A stretch of DNA of 64,000 nucleotides from assembly GCA_038210135.1 (NCBI GenBank), contig JBBQWZ010000014.1, forward strand, positions 46,567-110,566, given 5' to 3'. This document shows positions 8,630-17,233 of the stretch, piece by piece. This stretch comes from JBBQWZ01 sp038210135 (GTDB lineage Bacteria; Acidobacteriota; Terriglobia; Bryobacterales; Bryobacteraceae). Each line of letters starts with the position of its first letter. The first letter of the stretch is position 1. A model generated the notes under the pieces. The model was not told the DNA's origin and searched no databases. It worked only from the letters and a program-made list of their open reading frames with translations. Position numbers and translations under genes: made by a program.

Positions 8630-9365
8630 GGTGGCGATCGGAGCCGTATTGCCGCCGCCGCCCATCGCGGAAAAGCCCTCTGCCGGACCGCGCATTCTCG
8701 AGGTCCGCGACCTCGGCCGGATGCGCTGGGCGGATGCCTGGACGTTGCAGCAAGATCTCGTCACCCAGCGCAAGCAAGACGCGATTCCGGATCAGTTCCT
8801 GATCGTCGAGCATCCCCACGTCATCACCATGGGCCGCAACGGCCATGCGGCGAATCTACTCGCCAGCATCGAAGTCCTCGAGAAATCCGGCATCGAATTC
8901 GAACACACCAACCGCGGCGGCGACGTCACCTATCATGGCCCCGGCCAGATCGTCGGCTACCCGATTCTCGATCTGAAGCCGTGGAAGCGCGACGTCGTCG
9001 CCTACGTCCGCGCCGTCGAACAAATCTTGATCGATGCGCTCGCGACCTTCGGCATCGAAGCCGTCCGCGATCCCCAAGCGACCGGCGTCTGGGTGGACGG
9101 AAAGAAAGTGGCCGCCATCGGAATCCATATTTCGAGATGGATCACCGCCCATGGCTTCGCCCTCAACCTGGACACGGACTTGCGATACTTTCAGTACATC
9201 GTGCCGTGCGGCCTCACCAAGCCGGTTACGAGCATGCGCGAACTGGGCTCGAACGCTACCCGCGAACAAGTCGTCTCGGCCATCGCGGCGGCGGCACAAC
9301 GAGTTTTTGATTTTGAAGAAGTACGTTTCCCCCCGCGGCAACCATCGCGGGCTGAACTCATTTGA
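8622..9365 (+). CDS. lipB: Octanoyltransferase (lipoate biosynthesis)
   Basis: Moves octanoyl groups from acyl carrier protein to lipoyl domains, the first step of de novo lipoate attachment. The start chosen is ATG 8622 (MSEVAIGAVLPPPP), which overlaps the lpdA stop by 8 bases; an in-frame ATG at 8598 would lie deeper inside lpdA. Family motifs are visible: EHPHVITMGRNG, RGGDVTYHGPGQIVGYPILDL, GKKVAAIGIHISRWITAHGFALN with the catalytic Lys, and the active-site Cys in YIVPCGLTKPVTSM. The first 25 residues are Pro-rich and not conserved. Its place between E3 and E2 genes fits its substrate. Confidence 0.95.
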   Translation: MSEVAIGAVLPPPPIAEKPSAGPRILEVRDLGRMRWADAWTLQQDLVTQRKQDAIPDQFLIVEHPHVITMGRNGHAANLLASIEVLEKSGIEFEHTNRGGDVTYHGPGQIVGYPILDLKPWKRDVVAYVRAVEQILIDALATFGIEAVRDPQATGVWVDGKKVAAIGIHISRWITAHGFALNLDTDLRYFQYIVPCGLTKPVTSMRELGSNATREQVVSAIAAAAQRVFDFEEVRFPPRQPSRAELI

Positions 9366-9380
9366 AACCCCGAGGAACCA

Positions 9381-10856
9381 ATGATTGACGTCGTAATGCC
9401 CCAGATGGGCGAAAGCATCGTAGAAGGCACACTCACAAAGTGGCTGAAGAAGGTCGGCGAACGCGTCGAACGCGACGAGCCGTTGTTCGAAATCTCGACC
9501 GATAAAGTAGACACCGAGATTCCGGCGCCCGCCGCCGGCGTATTGAGCGAAATCCTGGTCGAAGAAGGCAAGACCGTCGGCATCAACACCATCGTGGCCA
9601 GGATCGGCGACGCGGCCGGAGCCACAACCGCTCCTGCCGTCGCAGCCGCCGCGCCGCAAGCGGCCATCCCAGCGCCTGCCGTCGAGGCCGCCCCAGTCCA
9701 GCAAGAAGCCGTCGCGCCGACGCCTCCCCCGCCCGCACCGCAAGCGGACGGCGCCGCTACCCCGCCGGCCCCCCAAGTGGAGCCGCCCGCTGAAGAGCAG
9801 CAGGGTCCGCTGTCGCCGCTCGTGCGCAAGATGGCGCGCGAATATAACATCGATCTCGGCCGCGTCCGCGGCACCGGAGCCGGCGGACGGATCACCAAGC
9901 AGGACCTCGAAAATTTCCTCGCGCATCAGTCGGCGCCCGTGGCACCTGCCGTAGCCGCCCCGCCGGCCCCGCAAGCTGCTCCGGTGCCCGCTGCTCCAGC
10001 ACCGGTCGCCCAGCAGGTTTACGCTCCGCCGCCTCCGCCACCAGCCTCCAGCGTACCCGCCACCGTGCAGGCTCCCATCCAGGTCCCGCCGCCTCCGGCC
10101 CCCGTCGCCACCCAGCCGCCGCAGCAACAGCAAGCACCCGCGCAATTCCCCGGAGCCGCCCCGCGAACCCGCGTCGAGCCCATGTCCACGATGCGCATCA
10201 AGATCGCCGAACACATGGTGATGTCGAAGCGGACCTCCGCCCATGTCACCACCGTCCACAAGGTGGATATGACCAACGTGGCGAAGCTCCGCGCCCGCCT
10301 GAAGACCGATTTCCAGGCGCGCATGGGCTTCTCGCTCACCTTCCTGCCCTTCGTCGCGCGCGCCGCCGCGCAGGCTCTGCAAGCCTTCCCGATCGTCAAC
10401 GCGTCGATCGACGGCAGCAACATCATCTATCACAACGACATCAATATCGGCATCGCCGTCGCGCTCGAAAACGGCCTGATCGTGCCCGTCATCCGCAACG
10501 CCGATGAGAAGAACGTCGTCGGCTTGCAACGCTCCATCGCCGACCTCGCCGCCCGCGCCCGCTCGCGTCAGTTGAAGCCCGACGAGGTCGCCGGAGGCAC
10601 CTTCTCGATCACCAACTTCGGCAGCTTCGGCTCCATCTTCGCAACCCCCGTGATCAACCAGCCGCAAGTCGCCATCCTCGGAGTCGGTTCCGTCACCAAG
10701 GAAGCCGTGGTAACCAAGGACGACGCCATCGCCATCCGTTCCATGTGCTACCTCGCGCTGACCTTCGACCACCGCCTGATCGACGGAGCCCTCGCCGATC
10801 AGTTCACCGCCAAGGTGAAACAAATCCTAGAGAGCTGGACCGAAGAAGTCATCTAG
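9381..10856 (+). CDS. Dihydrolipoamide acyltransferase (E2) of a 2-oxoacid dehydrogenase complex
   Basis: A 491-residue E2 core protein. The lipoyl domain (residues 1-76) has the acceptor lysine Lys42 in EISTDKVDTEIPAP. An Ala/Pro-rich linker follows, then the E3-binding domain (about residues 140-177, SPLVRKMAREYNIDLGRVRGTGAGGRI), a second long Ala/Pro linker, and the catalytic domain from about residue 258. The catalytic His464 and Asp468 are in TFDHRLIDG. The PQMGESIVEGT start and EISTDKVDTE favour the 2-oxoglutarate or branched-chain class over pyruvate, but this cannot be settled without the E1 genes, which are not in the window. No stretch of this gene is out of keeping with its neighbours. 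Confidence 0.9.
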   Translation: MIDVVMPQMGESIVEGTLTKWLKKVGERVERDEPLFEISTDKVDTEIPAPAAGVLSEILVEEGKTVGINTIVARIGDAAGATTAPAVAAAAPQAAIPAPAVEAAPVQQEAVAPTPPPPAPQADGAATPPAPQVEPPAEEQQGPLSPLVRKMAREYNIDLGRVRGTGAGGRITKQDLENFLAHQSAPVAPAVAAPPAPQAAPVPAAPAPVAQQVYAPPPPPPASSVPATVQAPIQVPPPPAPVATQPPQQQQAPAQFPGAAPRTRVEPMSTMRIKIAEHMVMSKRTSAHVTTVHKVDMTNVAKLRARLKTDFQARMGFSLTFLPFVARAAAQALQAFPIVNASIDGSNIIYHNDINIGIAVALENGLIVPVIRNADEKNVVGLQRSIADLAARARSRQLKPDEVAGGTFSITNFGSFGSIFATPVINQPQVAILGVGSVTKEAVVTKDDAIAIRSMCYLALTFDHRLIDGALADQFTAKVKQILESWTEEVI

Positions 10857-10902
10857 CCTCGTTGCTGGAGCGCCCGTCCAGACGGCGGCTCCTGACCGGC
10901 TT

Positions 10903-10992
10903 GAACCCCGACCGTTAGGGAGGAGACGCCGAGGTGCGACCGTAAGGGAGCGCTCACCTATCCGCCACCGAACCGCGACCGTAAGGGAGCGG
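10903..10992 (+). repeat. Three degenerate copies of a dispersed intergenic repeat
   Basis: Three related stretches lie in the 190-base gap after the E2 gene, at about 10903-10923, 10934-10955 and 10970-10992. They share the core GACCGTAAGGGAGCG (the first reads GACCGTTAGGGAGG). The third copy, flanked by CCGAACCGC, reappears in inverted orientation at 48512-48537. No reading frame crosses the stretch convincingly. Confidence 0.6.
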
Positions 10993-11016
10993 ACCTCAGC
11001 GGGGATATTACGACAG

Positions 11017-11047
11017 CGGGCGGCAGCAACGCCGCCCGTTTGTATTT
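11017..11047 (+). terminator. Rho-independent terminator after the lpdA-lipB-E2 operon
   Basis: An 8-bp perfect stem CGGGCGGC/GCCGCCCG with a six-base loop is followed by TTTGTATTT on the plus strand. It sits 160 bases after the E2 stop and just before the convergent gene at 11050. Confidence 0.6.
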
Positions 11048-11049
11048 GC

Positions 11050-11823
11050 CTACGGCTTTGGCGGATCTGTAAGCTTCCTGCGATTGACAAAAGCCTGCTG
11101 CCGTTCATCGAACGAGACGTCTTCGAGAAACCATTCTTCGGTTCCGTGTGCTGGTGTCCATTTGAAGAGCCAATGCCCCGGACTGACGGGTTTGCGCGCA
11201 AAAATTTGTGAGACCCAGAACTTCGTTTCGGCTTTGCCGTTCTCATGCACGACGACCGGATAGCGCGTAGCTCGGTCCAATTTCGGACTGTAGCCGAGCA
11301 CGCTTGTCTCGGCGATGCCACAGGCGGAATAGATAAACATGGCAAACTCCGCTGCCACTCCGTCGCCGGTCAGGTCGCGCAGAAACAAGATCTGCGGCTC
11401 GCCTCGCTTTTCCGAATCGACTTTCGGCACGCGCCAGTACTCGTCGAAAACCAGAAAGGGGATCGCCATTCTATCTTCGGGCTTGCCGCTGAACCCTGCG
11501 TCCGTGATCCGGATGGTATTGATTAATTGATCGCGGGTGGTATCGATGAGAGACAGCCGGGACGGCCCTTGCCAGTGATCTCCGTGCACCCACGATCCGC
11601 AGTATTCCGATTCTTTCGGGATAACCTGCCGCGTCGGTCGGAGCATCCACAACACGAGCAGGCGCGGCTTGCCAGCGAGTGCCGTGATGTCGGCGGTCTC
11701 TATAATTTTGGCGCCAGCGGGCAATAGTTTCTGAGCCTGCGCTGACTTGTCGTTCTGCGCGAATGAACGCGCGGCAAATGGCAGGCAGAGAAGCGCAAAG
11801 ACGACACTGAATCGCGCAGCCAT
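11050..11823 (-). CDS. Secreted protein of unknown function
   Basis: Starting at ATG 11823 gives 257 residues with a clear signal peptide (MAARFSVVFALLCLPFAARSFAQ, cleavage after the Ala before Gln). An upstream ATG at 11859 would place charged residues before the signal and overlap the neighbour, so it is less likely. The mature protein has no motif I recognise; it contains LLVLWMLRPTRQVIPKESEYC and a later FIYSACGIAETSVLGYSP. The gene lies 10 bases after the Gfo/Idh/MocA oxidoreductase and may be co-transcribed. Proteins of this general kind are common in soil acidobacteria. Not assigned a function. Confidence 0.7.
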   Translation of the reverse strand: MAARFSVVFALLCLPFAARSFAQNDKSAQAQKLLPAGAKIIETADITALAGKPRLLVLWMLRPTRQVIPKESEYCGSWVHGDHWQGPSRLSLIDTTRDQLINTIRITDAGFSGKPEDRMAIPFLVFDEYWRVPKVDSEKRGEPQILFLRDLTGDGVAAEFAMFIYSACGIAETSVLGYSPKLDRATRYPVVVHENGKAETKFWVSQIFARKPVSPGHWLFKWTPAHGTEEWFLEDVSFDERQQAFVNRRKLTDPPKP

Positions 11824-11833
11824 TCGATGATTC

Positions 11834-13147
11834 CTACCCCCGGATATCGTCCTTCTCAAAATCCCATTCGACCACCCGCCGCGTCCGCGCCGCCTGATTC
11901 ACCATATGCGCGCAAGCCGCCGCATGATGGCCCGCGCTCGCATCTTCCCAATGCGGCTGCCGCGTCCGAATCGATTCGAGCCACGCGCCCAAATGCGTGA
12001 TCGAACTATCCGGACCCTCCCCGCGGAACGTCTCCGTCGCCGGAACCGTGCGCGGCCTCCGCGTCGGCAGTTCGGCCTCACGCACCTTAGGATCCTTGTA
12101 ATAGGCGTCCTCCAGCATCTTCGGCCAGCTATCCACGATCCAGCGATTGTCCTCGCGCACGTTCTCCGGCGTGAACGTCAGCGTGTTGCCGATGCTCAGC
12201 GAACCCTTCGTGCCCAGCACCTGCACACCCGTCTCGCCCGCGGACTGATTGTTGAACGTAGCCGAAAGATTCGCGACGAAGCCCTCCGGATACTCAAGCA
12301 CCGCGTTGATCGTGTCCGGCACTTCGCGCGATTCCTTCCAACGCAACAGCTCGCCGAGTCCAACCGCGCGCCCTGGAACTTTCGCGTCCATCAGGAAATG
12401 GATGCTCGTACAAAGGTGCACGAATAGATCCGTCGCGATGCCGCCTGAATAATCGTTGTAGCAGCGCCAGCGAAAAAACCGTTCCAGGCTGAACGGCTCC
12501 TTCGGAGCGCTCCCCAGAAATTTATCCCAGTCCACAGTTTCGGGCGACGCGTCCGGCGGAATCGGATAGATCCACGCTCCGCCCGCCGTGTTCCGGTTGT
12601 ACGCCGCGCGGATCATCGTGATCTGCCCCAGCCGCCCCGACTTCACAATTTCCTTGGCCTTCTGCTGCAATGCGGAGCTAATCGGCTGGCTGCCCACCTG
12701 CACCATCTTGCCCGTCCGCTTCGCCGCCGCGATAATCTCAGGACCTTCCGAGGACCGGAACGTCAGCGGCTTTTCGCAATATACATCCTTCCCCGCATTG
12801 ACCGCATCGATCACCATCCGCGCGTGCCAATGATCCGGCGTCGCAATCAGAACGGCGTCGATCGACTTGTCCGCAAGGATCTCCCGGTAATCTTTTCGGG
12901 CAACCGGCTGACTGCCGTTGCGGCCCGTCACCTCGCTCATCGTGCGCTCGATGCGTCCCTTGTAGGCATCGCAAATCGAAGTGATCGACGCCTGCGGATG
13001 CGCGAGCAGCGCCTTCATGATCTCCTGCGATCGCGCGCCACAGCCGATTACGCCGACTTGCACTTTGTCGTTCGCGGACCGGGCTGGAGGCGCCGCGGCC
13101 GCCGCCAAAGCGGCCGTTTGCAGGAAGGTTCTGCGGGAAGTAGACAT
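11834..13147 (-). CDS. Gfo/Idh/MocA-family oxidoreductase with Tat signal
   Basis: A 437-residue NAD(P)-dependent dehydrogenase, probably acting on a sugar or cyclitol. The N-terminus MSTSRRTFLQTAALAAAAA is a twin-arginine signal, so the enzyme is exported folded with its cofactor. The Rossmann motif follows (KVQVGVIGCGARSQEIM). The family's EKP motif is present in GKDVYCEKPLTFRSSEG, preceded by AVLIATPDHWHARM. The C-terminal half carries the substrate domain, with WDKFLGSAPKEPFS typical of the acidobacterial/planctomycete subgroup. The substrate is unknown. It lies 18 bases after a RelE-type toxin gene. Confidence 0.9.
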   Translation of the reverse strand: MSTSRRTFLQTAALAAAAAPPARSANDKVQVGVIGCGARSQEIMKALLAHPQASITSICDAYKGRIERTMSEVTGRNGSQPVARKDYREILADKSIDAVLIATPDHWHARMVIDAVNAGKDVYCEKPLTFRSSEGPEIIAAAKRTGKMVQVGSQPISSALQQKAKEIVKSGRLGQITMIRAAYNRNTAGGAWIYPIPPDASPETVDWDKFLGSAPKEPFSLERFFRWRCYNDYSGGIATDLFVHLCTSIHFLMDAKVPGRAVGLGELLRWKESREVPDTINAVLEYPEGFVANLSATFNNQSAGETGVQVLGTKGSLSIGNTLTFTPENVREDNRWIVDSWPKMLEDAYYKDPKVREAELPTRRPRTVPATETFRGEGPDSSITHLGAWLESIRTRQPHWEDASAGHHAAACAHMVNQAARTRRVVEWDFEKDDIRG

Positions 13148-13165
13148 ATGGAGATTCTACGCTGC

Positions 13166-13411
13166 TTACTTAGGGTGAGGAATCAGGTCGAGAATCCTGT
13201 AGCCGTTGCCTTCGATCTTGAAGTAGAATCGCCAGCCGTCGTTCACGCGAGCCTGCCAGCGATCCTGACCCTCGTCGTACTTCTTCGCGTGCAGGGAAGG
13301 ATGGCCGAGATTCCGGACTAAGAAGTTGAGCTGCTTGATGAATGCCTGCTGGACCGGTGTCGGCGCCGCCGCCAGCGCGTGCAGCGCCGAGGGCGAGAGC
13401 AGAATGTTCAT
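13166..13411 (-). CDS. RelE-like toxin
   Basis: An 81-residue protein with the compact RelE/HigB-type fold pattern: an N-terminal helix pair (LSPSALHALAAAPTPVQQAFIKQLNFL), then HPSLHAKKYDEGQDRWQARVNDGWRFYFKIEGNGYRILDLIPHPK. The run WxARVNDGWRFYF with a closing IxHPK is characteristic of ribosome-dependent mRNA interferases. Its ATG overlaps the stop of the upstream AbrB-type gene by 4 bases, so the pair is a translationally coupled module. No catalytic assignment is attempted beyond the family level. Confidence 0.82.
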   Translation of the reverse strand: MNILLSPSALHALAAAPTPVQQAFIKQLNFLVRNLGHPSLHAKKYDEGQDRWQARVNDGWRFYFKIEGNGYRILDLIPHPK

Positions 13412-13761
13412 CGGGCTTTCTTAATCGGGCGCAATCGTTGCTTCCGGAGAAGCGCTTCCACTTCGGCACCACTGCGGAACGGGCCGACTGCCGGTTCGGC
13501 GTCAGCGGTATCTAATCTTTTGTCAACAGCCTTGCGCTGCGCCGCCGTGTAGTCGCCCGCGGCACTCGGAAACTTGGAACGATCCACGACAACCTGCGGC
13601 GTCAAAACGATACCCGCGGAGCGAACTTCGACGCTCACCAAGTCTCCTTCCTCGAGCCCAAGTTGAGTCCGGATTCTGGCTGGCAAGGTCAGCTGCCCTT
13701 TTCTTTGTAGTCGAACGAGAGGCATAGATTTCAGAAAGTCGGAAATTCCGATTTCTTTCAT
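13408..13761 (-). CDS. AbrB/MazE-type antitoxin (SpoVT/AbrB fold) with long C-terminal tail
   Basis: The start is ATG 13761, preceded by a good ribosome binding site (GGAGG, 5 bases away), giving 117 residues; an in-frame ATG at 13899 would add an unsupported 46. The swapped-hairpin DNA-binding domain is LVRLQRKGQLTLPARIRTQLGLEEGDLVSVEV (about residues 15-47). The remaining 60 residues are Lys/Ala-rich and would wrap the toxin. It overlaps the RelE-like toxin gene by 4 bases. By analogy with known modules the pair represses its own promoter, which must lie in the 66-base gap before tonB. AbrB-type antitoxins more often accompany MazF or VapC toxins than RelE types. Confidence 0.82.
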   Translation of the reverse strand: MKEIGISDFLKSMPLVRLQRKGQLTLPARIRTQLGLEEGDLVSVEVRSAGIVLTPQVVVDRSKFPSAAGDYTAAQRKAVDKRLDTADAEPAVGPFRSGAEVEALLRKQRLRPIKKAR

Positions 13762-13827
13762 CCTACCTCCATAAGCCGCGCGAAATCCCTCCGGAACATT
13801 CCCGGAATATGTGGAGTCTACTTCGGC

Positions 13828-14571
13828 ATGTTCGAGCAAACTTTCCTGACGACCGGCGAAAAGAGACCGTGGACGTTCCTTGTCTCGGTTTCCGGACAAA
13901 TGCTTCTAGCAGCGGTTTTCGTATCCCTTCCGCTGATCTACACCGAGACCATCGGCATGCGGACCGCACCCGCGCCACCCATGGTCTTTCGCCCCATGCC
14001 CGAACCGCCACCCATCGAACGCACGACGGCTCCCGCGCAAACGACGACGTCATCCACCAGCGTCATTCGCCGCATCGCCGACGTCTTCCGCGCACCCACA
14101 AGAATCCCAACCAACATCCCGAACCTCGTAGACGAACCGGGACCAAACATCACCAGCGCGGCGCATAACCCGTCGTTCGAGTCTTCCGCAGTAGGTGTTC
14201 CCGGCAGCCTCATCAACGGAACCGCTCCCCCGCCCCCCGTCAAGCGCGAACCCGTCGTCGAAAAGGCCACCGTTTCGCGCACGCCCGTGCCAGTCGGCGG
14301 AGACGTGCAAGCGGCGAAGCTCATCAGGAAAGTCGTCCCCGAGTACCCGCCACTCGCACGGCAGGCGCGCGTATCCGGCACGGTACGGCTGAAAGGAATC
14401 GTCGGAAAAGATGGAGCGATTCAGCAGTTGGAACTCGTCAGCGGCCATCCGCTACTCGCACCCGCGGCCCTGCAGGCCGTACGCCAGTGGATCTACCGGC
14501 CCACGCTTTTGAACGGGCAACCGGTCGAAGTGATGGCGCCCATCGACGTCATCTTCACTCTGGGACACTGA
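13828..14571 (+). CDS. TonB-family energy transducer
   Basis: A 247-residue inner-membrane protein. A single membrane segment (about residues 15-38, PWTFLVSVSGQMLLAAVFVSLPLI) is followed by a Pro-rich spacer (PAPPMVFRPMPEPPPIERT) and a C-terminal TonB domain (about residues 160-247), visible as KVVPEYPPLARQARVSGTVRLKGIVGKDGAIQQLELVSGHPLLAPAALQAVRQWIYRP. This last part is the standard TonB_C signature. It would pass proton-motive force to outer-membrane receptors; no ExbB/ExbD genes are adjacent. Its 3' end overlaps the convergent DedA-like gene by 17 bases. Confidence 0.9.
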   Translation: MFEQTFLTTGEKRPWTFLVSVSGQMLLAAVFVSLPLIYTETIGMRTAPAPPMVFRPMPEPPPIERTTAPAQTTTSSTSVIRRIADVFRAPTRIPTNIPNLVDEPGPNITSAAHNPSFESSAVGVPGSLINGTAPPPPVKREPVVEKATVSRTPVPVGGDVQAAKLIRKVVPEYPPLARQARVSGTVRLKGIVGKDGAIQQLELVSGHPLLAPAALQAVRQWIYRPTLLNGQPVEVMAPIDVIFTLGH

Positions 14572-15187
14572 CTTCCGCGGTACGTCGCCGCGCTGAAATC
14601 TCCACTAGGAAAAACAGACTAATCAGCAAGACACCGGCGAATATACCGATATGAGTTCTATGAGCCGTCAGCCACTCTGACGAGTGTTCTCCGAGCTCAC
14701 GCGCGAGGTAGGCTAGTGCGAAATACCGAGGAATTCGGGCGCAAACCAGTACGATCAAGAAACGCCGCATCGGCACCTTCATCGCGGCGGCCGACGCGAC
14801 AAAGATTTTTAGCGGCATGAAAGGGAAAGGGAGGAGCGCAGATACAAACACGGTTACGATCCCATAGCGAACGAACCATAGACGAAACCTCGCGCCGAAT
14901 CCAGAGGACGTTCGCTTGTCGAGATACCGCTCGCCACCCTTGCGAATAAGGCTATAAAAAAAGGCGCTTCCAACAAGTGAACCGAGGGTCGCGAGCGCCG
15001 CCGATGGCCAAGCGATCGCCGGGTTGGTGGTCACCAGGAACAACAGCAGAAAGTCGGTGCCACCTGGATTTGGAATCCCAGCCGATTCCACGGCGGAAAG
15101 CACGAAAACGCCCCAGGGCCCCCATTCCTTGAGGATTTCCAGAAGCGCCTGACTCCAAGCCTTGAGATCTGCAAAGAGGGCCTTCAC
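14555..15187 (-). CDS. DedA/VTT-family membrane protein
   Basis: A 210-residue protein with five or six membrane segments. The VTT domain motif is visible as ESAGIPNPGGTDFLLLFLVT, then GSLVGSAFFYSLIRKGGERYLDKR, and the conserved RYGIVTVFVSALLPFPFMPLKIFVASAAAMKVPMRRF, which includes the re-entrant loop prolines. Family members act in lipid scrambling or membrane homeostasis. The ATG overlaps the ligA stop by 4 bases (ATGA arrangement), so it is translated with ligA. A functional link to DNA repair is not implied. Confidence 0.87.
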   Translation of the reverse strand: MKALFADLKAWSQALLEILKEWGPWGVFVLSAVESAGIPNPGGTDFLLLFLVTTNPAIAWPSAALATLGSLVGSAFFYSLIRKGGERYLDKRTSSGFGARFRLWFVRYGIVTVFVSALLPFPFMPLKIFVASAAAMKVPMRRFLIVLVCARIPRYFALAYLARELGEHSSEWLTAHRTHIGIFAGVLLISLFFLVEISARRRTAEVSVPE

Positions 15188-17217
15188 TCGGCGGCGTGGC
15201 TTTCCGCGGAGCCGCCATCCAACATCGCCAGCAGGCCGGCTTCGTCGAGAATCGGAACTTCCAGGCCGCGCGCCTTGTCGAGCTTTGAACCCGCTTCCTC
15301 GCCCGCCACCAAAAAATTCGTCTTCTTGCTCACCGACCCCACAACCTTCCCGCCCGCGTCCTCGATTTTCTGCTTCGCCTCGTCACGCGAAAGCGTCGGC
15401 AGCGTGCCCGTCAACACGAAGACCTTGCCCCCCAAGGGACCGCCCGCCTTCCGCGTGATCGTATACGTGAACTGCAAACCCTCGGCGCGCAATCGCTCAA
15501 CCAATTCCTGATTTCGCGGCTCGGCGAAGAACTGGTGGATGCTTTCAGAAACCTTCGGCCCCACCTCTTCCGCCCGCTGCAGCGCCTCTCGATCCGATGC
15601 CGCAATCACGTCCAGCGATCCAAATGTCTCCGCCAGAATTTGCGCCGTCCGCTCTCCCACAAACGGAATCCCCAGCCCGTTGATCACCTTCGGCAGCGGA
15701 ATCTGCTTCGACTTCTCGATATTCGCGATCACCCGCTCGGCGGACTTCTTGCCAATCCGCTCCAAGCCAGCCAATATTTCGACGTTCAAATGATACAGAT
15801 CCGCGACGCCCTTCACCAGCCCGCGATCCACCAATTGCTCGACCAGCACATCGCCCAGCCCGTCGATATCCATCACGCCCCGGGCCGCGAAATGCAAAAT
15901 CGTTTCCTTCAACCTCGCCGGACAGTTGCTATTCACGCAGCGCCTCGCGGCTTCGCCTTCGACGCGCAACACTTCGCTGCCGCACACCGGACAATGCGTC
16001 GGCATCGTGAACGGCGTGCGGACCGCACCCTCCGCCACCACGCGGACGATCTTCGGAATCACGTCGCCCGACCGCTCGATCAGAACCGTGTCGCCAATCT
16101 GCAGCCCCAGCCGCTCGATTTCGTCCTCGTTGTGCAGCGTCGCGTTCGCCACCATCACACCGCTTACAGCCACCGGCTTCAAACGAGCCACCGGTGTCAG
16201 CGCGCCGGTCCTGCCAACCTGCACCTCGATATTCTCGACCACCGTCTGCTCTTGCCGCGCCGGAAACTTGAACGCAATCGCCCACCGCGGAGCCTTCGAC
16301 GTGCGCCCCAGCTTCGTCTGCTGCTCGATCGAATCCACCTTCGCAACGATGCCGTCGATCTCGTAAGGAAGGCCGTCGCGCTTCTCTTCCCAGCTCTTGC
16401 AGAACGCAACCAGCGCCTCGATGTCTCCGCACAGCGCGCGATCCGGATTCACCTTGAAGCCCATCGCCGCCAGCCCTTCGAGCGCGGCCCACTGCGACGG
16501 CAACGCCGGCTGCCCGTCGCGCAATAACAAATAGCTGAAGAAATCCAGCTTCCGTTGCGCCGTGATACTCGTATCCAGCGCGCGCAGCGCACCCGCCGCC
16601 GCATTCCGCGGATTTGCAAATCGCGGAAGCTCCTGCGCCTCGCGCTCCGCATTCATTCCTGCAAAGGACCGGCGATTCATCACCACCTCGCCCCGGACCT
16701 CCCAGGCTTCGCCCAACCTCGCATCCGTCGCCTTCACGCGCAGCGGCAGCGACCGAATGGTCCGCGCGTTCGCTGTCACCTCTTCGCCCGTCTGCCCGTC
16801 GCCGCGTGTAATCGCCTGCGTCAACGCTCCGCCGGCGTAACGCGCCGCCATCGACAATCCGTCCAGCTTCAACTCCGCCACGTACTCGAACTTGTCTTCT
16901 CCCAGCAGTTCCCGGACCCGCTTATCAAACGCCCGCAGCTCGTCCTCGTTCAGCGCGTTATCCAGGCTCAGCATCGGACTCGAATGCGCCGCCTTGACGA
17001 AACCTTCCCGCGGCTTGCCCCCCACGCGCTGCGTCGGCGAGTCCGGCGTGATCGATTCCGGATGCTCGGCCTCAAGCGCCTGCAGCTTCCGCATCAGCAC
17101 GTCGTACTCGGCGTCGGTGATCTCCGGCGCGTCCAAAACGTAGTACGAATGCTCGTGCCGCCGTAGCTCTTCCCGCAAGGATTCCAGTTGGGCGGATACG
17201 GATTGCGGGGGCTTCAT
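15184..17217 (-). CDS. ligA: NAD-dependent DNA ligase
   Basis: Seals nicks during replication and repair, using NAD+. The start MKPPQSVSAQLESLREELRRHEHSYYVLDAPEITDAEYDVLM (ATG 17217) gives 677 residues, the normal length. Ia domain residues 1-60 include the paired Tyr. The adenylated Lys117 is in AELKLDGLSMAARY. Domains follow in order: nucleotidyl transferase, OB fold, a four-Cys zinc site (CPVCGSEVL... CVNSNCPARL), helix-hairpin-helix repeats (ILAGLERIGKKSAERVI, GLGIPFVGERTAQIL) and a C-terminal BRCT domain (GGKVFVLTGTLPTLSRDEA). Essential housekeeping gene. It is divergent from the lipid kinase gene, whose chosen start lies 16 bases away. Confidence 0.97.
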   Translation of the reverse strand: MKPPQSVSAQLESLREELRRHEHSYYVLDAPEITDAEYDVLMRKLQALEAEHPESITPDSPTQRVGGKPREGFVKAAHSSPMLSLDNALNEDELRAFDKRVRELLGEDKFEYVAELKLDGLSMAARYAGGALTQAITRGDGQTGEEVTANARTIRSLPLRVKATDARLGEAWEVRGEVVMNRRSFAGMNAEREAQELPRFANPRNAAAGALRALDTSITAQRKLDFFSYLLLRDGQPALPSQWAALEGLAAMGFKVNPDRALCGDIEALVAFCKSWEEKRDGLPYEIDGIVAKVDSIEQQTKLGRTSKAPRWAIAFKFPARQEQTVVENIEVQVGRTGALTPVARLKPVAVSGVMVANATLHNEDEIERLGLQIGDTVLIERSGDVIPKIVRVVAEGAVRTPFTMPTHCPVCGSEVLRVEGEAARRCVNSNCPARLKETILHFAARGVMDIDGLGDVLVEQLVDRGLVKGVADLYHLNVEILAGLERIGKKSAERVIANIEKSKQIPLPKVINGLGIPFVGERTAQILAETFGSLDVIAASDREALQRAEEVGPKVSESIHQFFAEPRNQELVERLRAEGLQFTYTITRKAGGPLGGKVFVLTGTLPTLSRDEAKQKIEDAGGKVVGSVSKKTNFLVAGEEAGSKLDKARGLEVPILDEAGLLAMLDGGSAESHAAE

Positions 17218-17233
17218 GCGGCGATTGCTTATA

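Noticed and set aside
7127..8773. 548-codon open frame antisense to lpdA and the start of lipB
   Set aside because: Codon-bias shadow of GC-rich genes on the other strand; its Gly/Asp/Arg-rich product lacks any motif, whereas lpdA has every catalytic motif.
8856..10823. 655-codon open frame antisense to lipB and the E2 gene
   Set aside because: Same cause: a low-complexity Gly/Asp/Arg product caused by the Ala/Pro-rich linkers of E2 read backwards.
10857..11049. Small RNA gene in the gap after the E2 gene
   Set aside because: The repeats and one terminator explain the visible structure; there is no promoter in front of them.
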